DNA of 64,000 nucleotides from Sediminibacterium ginsengisoli (GTDB lineage Bacteria > Bacteroidota > Bacteroidia > Chitinophagales > Chitinophagaceae): positions 19,007-83,006 of the forward strand of contig CAMBEQ010000006.1 of assembly GCA_945865545.1 (NCBI GenBank). Reading direction: 5' to 3'. Made by a program: the position numbers and the translations under genes. How positions within the stretch are numbered: the stretch's first letter is position 1; every line of letters begins with the position of its first letter. Below, one piece after another: positions 22,069 to 32,037 of the stretch. Under the pieces are notes generated by a model. It was not told the origin of the DNA. It ran no database searches and worked only from the letters and a program-made list of their open reading frames with translations.

Positions 22069-23613
22069 ATGAAATTTTTTTTTAACCTAAAAACGATTAC
22101 AAAGAATATTTTTATTTTTTGTTTGTTTTATATTCTTTCTGTTGTTGTACTACAGAATAAATTAATAGCGCAAGAAAAATTATATCAAGAGCCATACCGT
22201 CCTCAATATCATTTTAGTCCTAAAGCAAATTGGACCAACGATCCCAATGGATTAGTCTATGTTAAAGGGGTGTATCATCTATTTTATCAATATAATCCAT
22301 TCGGAAATGTTTGGGGCCATATGACCTGGGGTCACGCCACTAGTAAAGATTTACTTCATTGGGATCATCAGCCCATTGCAATACCAGAAGAAAAAGATAC
22401 GATGATATTTTCTGGTACTTGTGTATACGATCAGATTAATTCTAGTGGCTTAGGTACCAAAGAAAAACCACCCATGGTAGCCATTTATACAGGCCATATT
22501 AAGGATGTTAATCAATCTCAACATGTTGCATTTAGTATTGATGAAGGCAAAACATGGACGAAATATAATAAGAATCCAATTTTAGATTTAGGCAAAAAAG
22601 ATTTTAGAGATCCAAAAGTTTTTTGGTATGCCCCCAAAAAATACTGGGTGATGTGTGTTAATTTACCACTAGAACATCAAGTACAATTTTATGCTAGTAC
22701 TAATTTATTAAACTGGAAGTTTTTAAGTGATTTTGGTCCAAAAGGCGATACCACAGGCGTTTGGGAATGCCCCGATTTGGTACAAATTCCAGTCCTTAAC
22801 TCAACTAATAAAAAATGGGTATTGCAGGTTTCCATGAGTGAAAAAATGCAATATTTTATGGGCGAATTTAATGGGGTAAATTTTATCTTAGACAGCAATC
22901 AAAAAACAATACTCAGACCCAATGCCGGGCCAGATTATTATGCTGGTATTACTTATGGTCAATTGCCTGCCAACCATCTTCCAACGACTATAGCCTGGGC
23001 AAATAATTGGAGATACGCTGGGAATATTCCCACCAGTCCTTGGAAAGGCGCTATGACATTACCTAGAAATTTATGGGCAGAAAATAATAACGGGGTTTGG
23101 CATTTAATTCAAAGACCCATTACAAATTTAAATAGTTTACGAAAAAAATTAGCCTATCAAAAAATAGCTACAGAGGCCAAAGACGAAACCATATCTTTAG
23201 AATCCATTGGCATTAACGCAGATGTGTATGAGTGTAATTTTGAATTAAGCAGTGCTAGTAAAGAAAAAGTAGGCATTAGCGTGCTCAACGATAAATTTAG
23301 GGGGGTAGAAATTGGCTATGAACCTAGCCTTAAACAAGTGTTTATCAACCGTACCAAAACCAATTCTTTTTCTGAAAAAGAATTTGCTGATATACGTTAT
23401 TTTACTGCACCCATCAATACGGCAACGGACAAAATTAAATTTAAGGTGTTCGTAGACAATAGTATCATTGAAGTATTTGTAAATGATGGAGAATCTGTAT
23501 TTACGGTTCAAGCCTTTCCTGTACATAGTGACAAAAACATTAAAATACTTAATACGACAACACAAGGTTCAGTAAAAAATTTACAAATTTATCTACTACA
23601 ATCTATTTGGTAA
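22069..23613 (+). CDS. Glycoside hydrolase family 32 (fructanase/invertase), secreted
   Basis: YHFSPKANWTNDPNGLVY, FRDPKVFWY, WECPDLVQIPV. Confidence 0.96.
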   Translation: MKFFFNLKTITKNIFIFCLFYILSVVVLQNKLIAQEKLYQEPYRPQYHFSPKANWTNDPNGLVYVKGVYHLFYQYNPFGNVWGHMTWGHATSKDLLHWDHQPIAIPEEKDTMIFSGTCVYDQINSSGLGTKEKPPMVAIYTGHIKDVNQSQHVAFSIDEGKTWTKYNKNPILDLGKKDFRDPKVFWYAPKKYWVMCVNLPLEHQVQFYASTNLLNWKFLSDFGPKGDTTGVWECPDLVQIPVLNSTNKKWVLQVSMSEKMQYFMGEFNGVNFILDSNQKTILRPNAGPDYYAGITYGQLPANHLPTTIAWANNWRYAGNIPTSPWKGAMTLPRNLWAENNNGVWHLIQRPITNLNSLRKKLAYQKIATEAKDETISLESIGINADVYECNFELSSASKEKVGISVLNDKFRGVEIGYEPSLKQVFINRTKTNSFSEKEFADIRYFTAPINTATDKIKFKVFVDNSIIEVFVNDGESVFTVQAFPVHSDKNIKILNTTTQGSVKNLQIYLLQSIW

Positions 23614-23662
23614 TAGTTAACTTTGTTAAATTAATAGTGTTCAAATAATTAATTGAAAATAT

Positions 23663-24736
23663 ATGCAATTTCGTAATTTTAAAATGGTCGACTATGTTGT
23701 GTATGGTCGTGGTTCCTTTAATCAAGTAGATGAAATTATTGCACCCCACCGTAAAGGGAATTTCCCAATGATATTTTTTTTAGATCATTTTTTTATTGGC
23801 AAACCACTGGCTAGTAGAATTCCATTAAGAGGGAAGGACAAAATTGTGTATGTAGATGTTACCCATGAGCCTAAAACAAAACAAGTAGATGCCTTGGCTG
23901 CCGAGTTAAAAGCCGAGTTTGGAGAAGTGAGCGGTATAATTGGTATTGGCGGAGGCTCTACCTTAGATTTAACTAAAGCGGTTTCCTTAATGATGATCAA
24001 TCCAGGGTCTTCCGCAGATTACCAAGGTTGGGATTTAGTAAAATTACCTGGTGTATATAAAGTTGGTATACCTACCTTAAGCGGAACGGGTGCTGAAGTT
24101 AGCAGAACTACGGTGCTTACAGGGCCAACGCGTAAATTAGGTATGAACTCCGATTTTACTCCATTCAGTCAAATTGTATTAGATCCTGAATTAACTAAAA
24201 ATGTACCCGCCAATCAGCGTTTTTATACAGGTATGGATTGTTATATACATTGCATTGAAAGTTTAGAAGGAACTTTTTTAAATGAGTTTAGTAAAAGCTA
24301 TGGTGAAAAAGCATTGGACTTGTGTCAAAAAATATTTGTGCATAAAGACAAATGGGATGAAGAATGTGATGAACAATTAATGATGGCTTCCTTTGCAGGC
24401 GGTATGAGTATAGCTTATAGCCAAGTGGGTGTGGCCCATGCAGTAAGTTATGGCCTTAGTTATTTATTAGGAACCAAACATGGCATTGGTAACTGTATTG
24501 TCATGAATCATTTAGAAGAATATTATCCAGCAGGAGTAAAGGAATTTAAATATATGGTGGAGAAAAATAAAATAGAAATTCCAACCGGTATTTGTGCCAA
24601 TTTAACCGAGGAGCAATTTGATACCATGATTAATGTTTCTCTAGGCATGAAACCATTATGGGAAAATGCATTAGGCCCTAATTGGGAAAGCATTATTACG
24701 AAAGAAAAATTGCGCGAACTATACGGGAAGTTGTAA
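23663..24736 (+). CDS. kdnB: Iron-containing alcohol dehydrogenase, KdnB-like 3-deoxy-manno-octulosonate 8-oxidase
   Basis: MQFRNFKMVDYVVYGRGSF, GIGGGSTLDLTKAVSLM, SGTGAEVSRTTVLTGPTRKLGMNSD, FYTGMDCYIHCIESLEGTFLNEFSK, resembling Shewanella KdnB as I remember it. Confidence 0.8.
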   Translation: MQFRNFKMVDYVVYGRGSFNQVDEIIAPHRKGNFPMIFFLDHFFIGKPLASRIPLRGKDKIVYVDVTHEPKTKQVDALAAELKAEFGEVSGIIGIGGGSTLDLTKAVSLMMINPGSSADYQGWDLVKLPGVYKVGIPTLSGTGAEVSRTTVLTGPTRKLGMNSDFTPFSQIVLDPELTKNVPANQRFYTGMDCYIHCIESLEGTFLNEFSKSYGEKALDLCQKIFVHKDKWDEECDEQLMMASFAGGMSIAYSQVGVAHAVSYGLSYLLGTKHGIGNCIVMNHLEEYYPAGVKEFKYMVEKNKIEIPTGICANLTEEQFDTMINVSLGMKPLWENALGPNWESIITKEKLRELYGKL

Positions 24737-25012
24737 AGAATTTATATAACTATTTCGAAAAATTTATAATTTTTTGAATAAATCATAAAAGGGTATTATA
24801 TAAATTCTTTTATTTAATAAATAAGAATTTATATAACTATTTCGAAAAATTTATAATTTTTTGAATAAATCATAAGAGGTTCAATATTTATTTCTTTATT
24901 TTCTAAAAAAGAAATAAATATAACTATTTTAAAAATTAATAATTTTTGAATAAATCATAAGAGGGTATTATATAAATTCTTTTATTTAATAAATAAGAAT
25001 TTATATAATACC
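24736..25012. repeat. Tandem hairpin-repeat array 1 (three units, spacing 85-87 nt)
   Basis: 53-nt exact direct repeat at 24736-24788 and 24823-24875; third diverged copy near 24919-24965; alternating AT-rich inverted repeats at 24796-24836, 24884-24921 and 24964-25012. Confidence 0.9.
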
Positions 25013-25641
25013 TACTCTGCTTCTGCGACTACTTCTTTTACTTCAGGAATCATGCGTTTCATCATGCCTTCAATACCTGCTTTTAAAGTAACCATACTAG
25101 AAGGGCATCCGCTGCAAGAACCTTGCAACATTAAATTAACGATGCCGTCATTATAACTTTTAAATTGTATAGCACCGCCATCCATTTCAACTGCGGGCTT
25201 AACATAATTTTCTAATAATTCTTTTATACGTTTTACCACATCATCGTCATCGGCATGCACGGTGTTGGAAGCTTCTTGTTTTATTTTTGCAACTTCTTCC
25301 TCATTAACAACGACACCACCTGCTTCTAAATATTCTTTCAAAAAAGTTTTAATGGTAGGAATTACATCTTGCCAATCTTCATTTTCAGTGGCCTTGGTGA
25401 GTGTAATAAAATTACTAGCTATAAAAACACTTCTAATAAAGGGGAAACTAAATAATTCTTTTGCCAAAGGAGAGGCGATGGCTAAACTTTCATCAGCTAT
25501 ATCAATACTTTTTCCAGGATACAATAGTTTGTTGGCCACAAACTTCATCGTTTCTGGGTTAGGGGTCATTTCGGTATAAATGCTTACAATGGTATTGCCT
25601 GTGGTAATCATAGTTTCTCTTTTTGGTAGAATTGAAAACAA
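25012..25641 (-). CDS. NifU family (NfuA-like) Fe-S scaffold protein
   Basis: Nfu_N: YTEMTPNPETMKFVANKLLYPGKSIDI; NifU: VKPAVEMDGGAIQFKSYNDGIVNLMLQGSCSGCPSSMVTLKAGIEGMM. Confidence 0.93.
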   Translation of the reverse strand: MFSILPKRETMITTGNTIVSIYTEMTPNPETMKFVANKLLYPGKSIDIADESLAIASPLAKELFSFPFIRSVFIASNFITLTKATENEDWQDVIPTIKTFLKEYLEAGGVVVNEEEVAKIKQEASNTVHADDDDVVKRIKELLENYVKPAVEMDGGAIQFKSYNDGIVNLMLQGSCSGCPSSMVTLKAGIEGMMKRMIPEVKEVVAEAE

Positions 25642-25715
25642 AATTAATCAAAAAGCTTAGGTTGTAACCTGCTTTGGGCTAGTTAATGCTTTATTTTTCC
25701 GATATCGAAAGAAGA

Positions 25716-28067
25716 TTAAGGGACAATGCTCAATTTGGCATAGTTGAGCATGATCTTTTTCTCTCCATTTTTGTCAAAAAGAATCACTGCTATGGGATTG
25801 TGAGCAGATCCTTCAATTTCTTTGATAACGCCAAATCCAAATTTTTGATGCTCAATTTTACAACCGGCTTCTAAGGAAGACGGATCACAAGGAGTAAAAT
25901 TAGCCGAAGGAATATGATTTTTATTGAGGGTATGTGGAGCTACTACTGGTAAATAGCTAGGCTTAGTTCCCTCCGTTTTTTTACTGGTTGTTTTCTCTGG
26001 ATCATTCCAACTTTTATTATTACCGCCATGCATTCTATCGTAAGCAGATCCCCAACCTGAACTTTGGTTGCGAGCACCGCCACCTGAACTTGTTTTGTCA
26101 ATTTGATCCTCTGGCATTTCATCAATAAATCGGCTTGGATCGTTTTGAACCAATTGCCCATATCGATAACGGGTGTTGGCATAAGTAAGCCACAAATGTT
26201 TTTTAGCTCTCGTTACAGCAACATAGAATAATCTTCTTTCTTCTTCTAATTCCTCACGTGTATTAACACTCATACCACTTGGGAATAAAGATTCTTCTAA
26301 GCCTACTAAAAATACACAAGCAAATTCTAATCCTTTTGCTGCGTGAACGGTCATTAATTTTACTGTATCCTCATTGCCTGTATCATTGTCTGCATCGGTA
26401 ATTAAAGTAATTTGTTGTAAGTAAGCGCCTAAACTAATATCACCTAATTCTCCATCTTCATTGCTGGGGCTTTCTGTCCACTCTTTGATAGAGTTTAATA
26501 ATTCTTGAATGTTTTCGTATCGTGCTAATCCTTCTGTTGATTTATCTGTGAATAATTCTTTAACGATGTTAGTATGTTTGCCTACTTGTACCGCTACATC
26601 ATAGGCATTGTGCTTAGTCAATTGATTTTGAAAATACTTAATCATCGTAACAAATTCTTCAATAGCGGTAAGGGTCCCTGCTTTAAATCCAAAACCTTTG
26701 GCTTTTTCTAACACCTCAAAAAAGGTAATATTCTGCTCTCCTGCAATGACCAAACACTTTTCCATGGTGGTTTTGCCAATGCCACGTGCGGGATAATTAA
26801 TGATTCTTTTTAAACCTTCTTCGTCTTTGGTATTGACAATAATGCGCAAATAAGCGATATAATCTTTTATTTCTTTTCTTTGATAAAAACTAAGTCCTCC
26901 ATAAATTTTATAGGCAATACCTGTTCTTCTTAAGCTTTCCTCAAAGGATCTACTTTGTGCATTGGTTCGGTATAAAATTGCGAAGTCTTTATTGTAAAAA
27001 TGATTTCTTAATTTATTTTCTTGAATGGCGTCCGCAATAAATTTTCCTTCATCATTGTCCGTCATGGTACGCACTAATTTTATTTTATCACCCGCTTCAT
27101 TTTCGGTCCATAATTCTTTTGGAATTTGTCCTATATTATTTTTTATGACATGATTGGCAACACCAATGATAGATTGACTGCTTCTATAATTTTGTTCTAA
27201 CTTCACTAACTTTACATCGTCGTAATCTTTTTGAAACTGTAAAATATTCTCAATGGTAGCGCCACGGAAACTATAAATACTTTGCGCATCATCACCTACG
27301 ACACATAAATTTTCATGCACCGCTGCAAGTAGTTTTGCAATTTGATATTGTACGGGATTGGTATCCTGATACTCATCAATGAGTATGTATTTAAATTTAT
27401 GTTGGTATTTATGTAATACTTCTGGGAAATTGTTTAATAGCTCATGCATTTTAAATAATAAGTCATCAAAATCCATAGCGCCATTTTTAAAACATCTTGC
27501 TGCATAACTTGCATAAATTTCTGCAATGGCAGGTCGATTAGATCTTGCATCTTCTTGTTTCAAAAAAGTATCTACTGCATATTCAGAGGGTCCTACTAAT
27601 GCATTTTTGGCAGCAGAAATTCGGTTGTGTACAATATTAGGCTTGTATAATTTATCATCTAAGCCCATATCATTGACCACCGCTTTAATTACTGACCTAG
27701 AGTCTTCGGTATCATAGATGGTAAAGCTTTTAGGATAACCCAATTTATCTCCTTCCGCTCTTAGTATTCTAGCAAACACACTATGAAATGTACCAATGTA
27801 CAAATTGCGTGCGTCTGTATTACCAAGTGCTTTTTCTACACGCTCTTTCATTTCAGCCGCAGCCTTATTCGTAAAAGTGAGTGCCAATATATTAAAAGCG
27901 TCTACTCCACTATGCATCAAATGAGCAACACGCGTGGTTAACACTTTTGTTTTTCCACTACCGGCCCCTGCTATAATCATCAAGGGGCCCTTTAGATGTA
28001 AAACGGCCTCTTTTTGCTTTTCATTTAAACCATTCAAATACGCTTCTTGCATAGGGCGAAGATACAC
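25716..28067 (-). CDS. UvrD/PcrA-type superfamily I DNA helicase
   Basis: LNEKQKEAV, IAGAGSGKTKVLTTR, DEYQDTNPVQY, VVGDDAQSIYSFRGA, TVHAAKGLEF, RRLFYVAVTRAKKHLWL. Confidence 0.97.
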   Translation of the reverse strand: MYLRPMQEAYLNGLNEKQKEAVLHLKGPLMIIAGAGSGKTKVLTTRVAHLMHSGVDAFNILALTFTNKAAAEMKERVEKALGNTDARNLYIGTFHSVFARILRAEGDKLGYPKSFTIYDTEDSRSVIKAVVNDMGLDDKLYKPNIVHNRISAAKNALVGPSEYAVDTFLKQEDARSNRPAIAEIYASYAARCFKNGAMDFDDLLFKMHELLNNFPEVLHKYQHKFKYILIDEYQDTNPVQYQIAKLLAAVHENLCVVGDDAQSIYSFRGATIENILQFQKDYDDVKLVKLEQNYRSSQSIIGVANHVIKNNIGQIPKELWTENEAGDKIKLVRTMTDNDEGKFIADAIQENKLRNHFYNKDFAILYRTNAQSRSFEESLRRTGIAYKIYGGLSFYQRKEIKDYIAYLRIIVNTKDEEGLKRIINYPARGIGKTTMEKCLVIAGEQNITFFEVLEKAKGFGFKAGTLTAIEEFVTMIKYFQNQLTKHNAYDVAVQVGKHTNIVKELFTDKSTEGLARYENIQELLNSIKEWTESPSNEDGELGDISLGAYLQQITLITDADNDTGNEDTVKLMTVHAAKGLEFACVFLVGLEESLFPSGMSVNTREELEEERRLFYVAVTRAKKHLWLTYANTRYRYGQLVQNDPSRFIDEMPEDQIDKTSSGGGARNQSSGWGSAYDRMHGGNNKSWNDPEKTTSKKTEGTKPSYLPVVAPHTLNKNHIPSANFTPCDPSSLEAGCKIEHQKFGFGVIKEIEGSAHNPIAVILFDKNGEKKIMLNYAKLSIVP

Positions 28068-28132
28068 TCCAAATGCTTGATTATAATTGCTGGTGGAAAA
28101 CTATAAGACGAAAAAATAAAAATTATTTAAAT

Positions 28133-28189
28133 AAAAAGCCCCCCGAAAATTCGAGGGGCTTTTTAAAATAGGGAAAAACTATTTTAAAA
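28133..28189 (-). terminator. Terminator hairpin preceded by an AT hairpin, downstream of the ompA-like gene
   Basis: aaaaagcccc-ccgaaaattcga-ggggcttttt (28133-28164), adjacent to ttttaaaatag-ggaaaaa-ctattttaaaa (28161-28189). Confidence 0.85.
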
Positions 28190-28210
28190 TCTATAGTTTA
28201 ATTGTACCAA

Positions 28211-29101
28211 CTACTTTTTTTCAAGTAATTGAAAGAACTGATCTAATTGAGGAAGAATAACAATTCTTGTTCTACGATTAGCTGCTCTGTTATCAGGTGT
28301 ATCATTTTCTGTTAAAGGAATGTACTCACTTCTTCCAGCTGCAGTCATACGCTTAGGATCAATACCATAAGTTTCTTGTAATATACGAACTATCGTAGTG
28401 GCACGCTTAACACTTAAATCCCAGTTGTCTTCCATTAGGTTGCCTGAACTAATAATTTGCTTAGAATCTGTATGGCCTTCTACCATAAATTCAATATTTG
28501 GTTGTGCAGCCAATACCTTAGCCACTTTTCCTAATACTACTTTAGCTTTATCTGTTATACTAAAGCTGCCACTTTTAAATAATAATTTATCTGAAATATC
28601 TACATAAACTACTCCCTTATCTACTTTAACATTGATGTCTCCATCATTCAAATCCCCAATGGCTCCTTTCAAGTTCATTACCAAATTCATATTGATAGAA
28701 TCTTTACGTGCCATAGAGCTTTGTAAGCCTTGAATGTATAAATCCTTAGCTCCAATATTGTCTAATGACTTTTTAATACTTTCAGCTTGAGCACCTGTTA
28801 CAACAGACATGTCTTTCAATTGGCTTAAAACCACATTGTTATTTGATCTTAAAAATTCAACTTGTTTGTTTAAATCATCAATGGTTGATTGTAATGACTT
28901 TGTTTTATCGCTTGCTTTTTCTGCATCCGACTTGCTTTTTGTAATAGCATCTTGTGCGTCACGATACTTTCCTTGTAATTCTGCATAAGCACCATTTAAT
29001 TGTCCAAATTTGGTTTCTGCCTCTTGTAATTTTTTAGGACTTACACAAGAATAAGCACCTAAGCTAATAACAGCAAGTGCTAAAAAAATTTTACTTTTCA
29101 T
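28211..29101 (-). CDS. OmpA family lipoprotein
   Basis: Lipobox-like AYSC, coiled-coil region, C-terminal OmpA domain (VEGHTDSK...NRAANRRTRIVILP). Confidence 0.92.
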   Translation of the reverse strand: MKSKIFLALAVISLGAYSCVSPKKLQEAETKFGQLNGAYAELQGKYRDAQDAITKSKSDAEKASDKTKSLQSTIDDLNKQVEFLRSNNNVVLSQLKDMSVVTGAQAESIKKSLDNIGAKDLYIQGLQSSMARKDSINMNLVMNLKGAIGDLNDGDINVKVDKGVVYVDISDKLLFKSGSFSITDKAKVVLGKVAKVLAAQPNIEFMVEGHTDSKQIISSGNLMEDNWDLSVKRATTIVRILQETYGIDPKRMTAAGRSEYIPLTENDTPDNRAANRRTRIVILPQLDQFFQLLEKK

Positions 29102-29194
29102 TTTTTTTCTTTTTAATTTATATTAAACATCACCAGTGAGTTGTAAAAATACAAATATTGCTTAAAAAGTTAAACAATATTTTGTTAAAGCACC

Positions 29195-29758
29195 TCAGCT
29201 TTCTATGTCTTCGGTAATCCCTAAATTAGGTATATATCCTTGAAAATCCTTAAAAAATTGGACAATTTTAAACTTATCAGCCTTTTCGTCGTCAGAAACA
29301 AAAAAGGGCTCAGCAAAAACCACTTTGCGACTTTTAAAATCAAGACCCACCATCACTATAGGGACATTGGCATTTTTGGCAATATGATAAAAGCCCGACC
29401 GAAGCTTGGTCACTTTTTTACGGGTTCCTTCTGGAGATAAAGCCAAATGAAAACGCAGCTTTTTATTAAATAGAGCTACCACCTGGTCCACCATATTGTG
29501 CTGCTGCCGCCGGTCCACCGGATAGGCGCCTAAATACCTCATTAACCATCCAAGTGGAGGCCAAAAAAGTTCACTTTTCCCTAAAAAATGTACAAATTCA
29601 AAATGCATTTTTTTACGAATAGCTAATCCTACAAAAAAATCAAAACTATGTGTATGCGGTGCTACTATAATAATAGACTTAGGCAATTCAAAGTGAAATT
29701 TTCCTTCAATTCTCCAACCTCGAATATTAAATAACCACCAAGCTAGTAATTGTTGCAT
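29195..29758 (-). CDS. 1-acyl-sn-glycerol-3-phosphate acyltransferase
   Basis: APHTHSFDFFVG and LSPEGTRKK motifs. Confidence 0.88.
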   Translation of the reverse strand: MQQLLAWWLFNIRGWRIEGKFHFELPKSIIIVAPHTHSFDFFVGLAIRKKMHFEFVHFLGKSELFWPPLGWLMRYLGAYPVDRRQQHNMVDQVVALFNKKLRFHLALSPEGTRKKVTKLRSGFYHIAKNANVPIVMVGLDFKSRKVVFAEPFFVSDDEKADKFKIVQFFKDFQGYIPNLGITEDIES

Positions 29759-29812
29759 AAATTATAAAACTAAAGTTAATGAAAAATTTCAATTCTTAAT
29801 TAATGAGCTACA

Positions 29813-30871
29813 TCACTTATTGAGCTGTTCAATTAACCCTGCATTCAATAAGGGGTCTACTTTTTCAGAAATAATCGGAATTAATTCTATTTTAGGTAAG
29901 GGCTCTTTATTTACATTTTTTTCATACCACTTATCATAGTACTTTAATAAAATAAAAAAGGCCTCTTTGAATTCTCCTTCTATAATATGATTGATAGCGG
30001 TTTTGGTTTCTAGCCCACCCAATCTTTTTTGAATTCTTAAAGTAGCATTCATTAAACTTTGCTTGTCAAATTTTCCATATCCTTCTAAAATAAAATTAAG
30101 CCTTTCTTCAAATGGGATGGTTAAAAAATAACACGTACTATTTCTCATTAAATGAAATAAAGGTGTCGGGATTAAAACGGTTCCAATTCTTTGGCTTTCA
30201 TCTTCAATCCAAATAGGGCCATTATTTTTATTTTGTTCAAGAAGTGAATGAGCTAAACTATTTTCAAACATTTCTTGACTGGGTTGAATGGCTTGTCCAA
30301 TGGCTCCATAGGCAGATCCTTTATGATGTGCCAAGCCCTCTAAATCAATAACGCTATATTTTCTTTTTTGCAATTCTTGTAAAATTTCTGTCTTACCCGA
30401 ACCAGTATAACCACCTAAAACTTTACAGGCATAAGGGATATTAAATTGTGCTAACACCCAATTTCTATAAGCTTTATAACCCCCAGTAAGTTGTATCACT
30501 TTATAGCCATATACATCTAATAACCAGGCTACTGCTGCACTGCGCATACCGCCTCTCCAACAATGAATGTAAATGGTTGGCTTGGCTGAAGCATTGTTTT
30601 TTTGTTTTTCACTCATCCAAGATTCTACTGTTTCAATCATACTAAGCATTTTGTTTCCAAAAAGAGGCAGCCCTGCTTTGATAGCTGCTTCCCTGCTTTG
30701 TTTTTTATAAGTAGTACCAATAATAGCACGCTCTTCATTGGTAAATAAAGGAAGATTTTGAGCACTAGGTATGTGCGCATGATCATATTCTGCTGGGCTT
30801 CTTACATCAATAATGATGCCTGTAGCTGCTTGAATGATAAAATCCTCGATATTAATTTTTTGTACAGCCAT
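29813..30871 (-). CDS. mnmH: tRNA 2-selenouridine synthase
   Basis: Rhodanese IDVRSPAEYDHAHIP and HCWRGGMRSAAVAWLL, then P-loop GGYTGSGKTEIL. Confidence 0.95.
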   Translation of the reverse strand: MAVQKINIEDFIIQAATGIIIDVRSPAEYDHAHIPSAQNLPLFTNEERAIIGTTYKKQSREAAIKAGLPLFGNKMLSMIETVESWMSEKQKNNASAKPTIYIHCWRGGMRSAAVAWLLDVYGYKVIQLTGGYKAYRNWVLAQFNIPYACKVLGGYTGSGKTEILQELQKRKYSVIDLEGLAHHKGSAYGAIGQAIQPSQEMFENSLAHSLLEQNKNNGPIWIEDESQRIGTVLIPTPLFHLMRNSTCYFLTIPFEERLNFILEGYGKFDKQSLMNATLRIQKRLGGLETKTAINHIIEGEFKEAFFILLKYYDKWYEKNVNKEPLPKIELIPIISEKVDPLLNAGLIEQLNK

Positions 30872-30872
30872 A

Positions 30873-31967
30873 CTATAAAGTTAATCGCTTTATGGCAGCT
30901 TCAAGCGCTTCTGTAGAAAATGCTGAAAAGGGAGGCTGTTTAAAATTAAAACGACTTGCTTCTTCTAAAGCTACTTTCAAATTAAAATTTTCTTGATTAA
31001 AACATAGTGCCCAATTTTTTTCTTGCCATAAATTTCCTAAATACAATTGCTCTGTTTGACCTGGCGTAGGAATAAAAATTAATTTTTTTCCAAAGGGGAT
31101 CAGTTCCATCAGCGTGGTATACCCTCCTCTACAAATAATATATTCTGCATTTTGTATTTCTTTCACTAATTCAGTCGCTGCTAAATGCGGATAAATGATA
31201 GACCTAGCTGTTTGTTGATAAGCTTTATTATTATTAGGCGTCCCTGCAATAAGAACAAAAGACAGCTTTAATTCATTGCCCATTTTCCATAATAAATTTT
31301 CTAATAAAGTTCTTTGTGGTTCAGGCCCCGACACGATGCCTAAAAAAATGTTGGTAGAATTAGTTGTAATAGCATTATTTTTGGCTGCTTCCATTAATCT
31401 AGATAAGCAACCCATATACCATATAGGAATGGCCGGCTTATGGGGAGGATTTGATAAAATGCCTGATAAATTATCGTTACCGGCGATATCTGGAATCCAA
31501 CAAGCAGAAAATCGATTTAACCATGCATATACTAATTTTTGAAATAATCTTGTTGCCCATGTAAAATGCATTTGTAAATTTAACTGATGGGTAATAAATA
31601 CAGAGGGAACTTGCTGATGATAAAAACCAAAACGATTGTCTGAAATAATTAAATCAAATTGAAATTGTTGCTGCGCCTTCTTTAGCCAGTAGTATTCGTA
31701 AACAATACTGTAAATAATTTTAGGAACTTGGGTTAATAAAATTATAGGAAGCACATAGCCCCTTTTAGCATATTTGATTCTATAGCCCCTTAAGTTTAAA
31801 AAAGTAGCCGTAGGGAGGGCTTCTTTTAAAATAGTTTCATGATTTTTTTCAGTAGCAATATATACCTCATAGCCTAGGGCTTGTAATGATTTGATGAGGG
31901 TAATACACCTTGTGGCGTGTCCCAAACCCCAATCAATGGGTGAAATACAAACGGAAGGCTTTTTCAT
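30873..31967 (-). CDS. GT-B fold glycosyltransferase
   Basis: SPIDWGLGHATRCITLIKSLQALGYEVYIATE and IICRGGYTTLMELIPFGKKLIFIPTPGQTEQ. Confidence 0.85.
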   Translation of the reverse strand: MKKPSVCISPIDWGLGHATRCITLIKSLQALGYEVYIATEKNHETILKEALPTATFLNLRGYRIKYAKRGYVLPIILLTQVPKIIYSIVYEYYWLKKAQQQFQFDLIISDNRFGFYHQQVPSVFITHQLNLQMHFTWATRLFQKLVYAWLNRFSACWIPDIAGNDNLSGILSNPPHKPAIPIWYMGCLSRLMEAAKNNAITTNSTNIFLGIVSGPEPQRTLLENLLWKMGNELKLSFVLIAGTPNNNKAYQQTARSIIYPHLAATELVKEIQNAEYIICRGGYTTLMELIPFGKKLIFIPTPGQTEQLYLGNLWQEKNWALCFNQENFNLKVALEEASRFNFKQPPFSAFSTEALEAAIKRLTL

Positions 31968-32037
31968 AAAGTGCTAATTTAATCAATATTATACATGTTT
32001 AAAACTGTAAATTTGATTTAGGATTAAAACTACCCCA

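Noticed and set aside
24736-25012. CRISPR array
   Set aside because: Only three diverged repeats; the intervening 'spacers' are palindromes, two of them identical; no cas genes nearby.
25262-25579. 105-aa plus-strand ORF inside nifU
   Set aside because: Antisense to a well-supported NifU/Nfu gene.
29813-31967. Selenium-utilisation cluster around mnmH
   Set aside because: Only mnmH is present; its neighbour is a glycosyltransferase and no selD is visible in the window.
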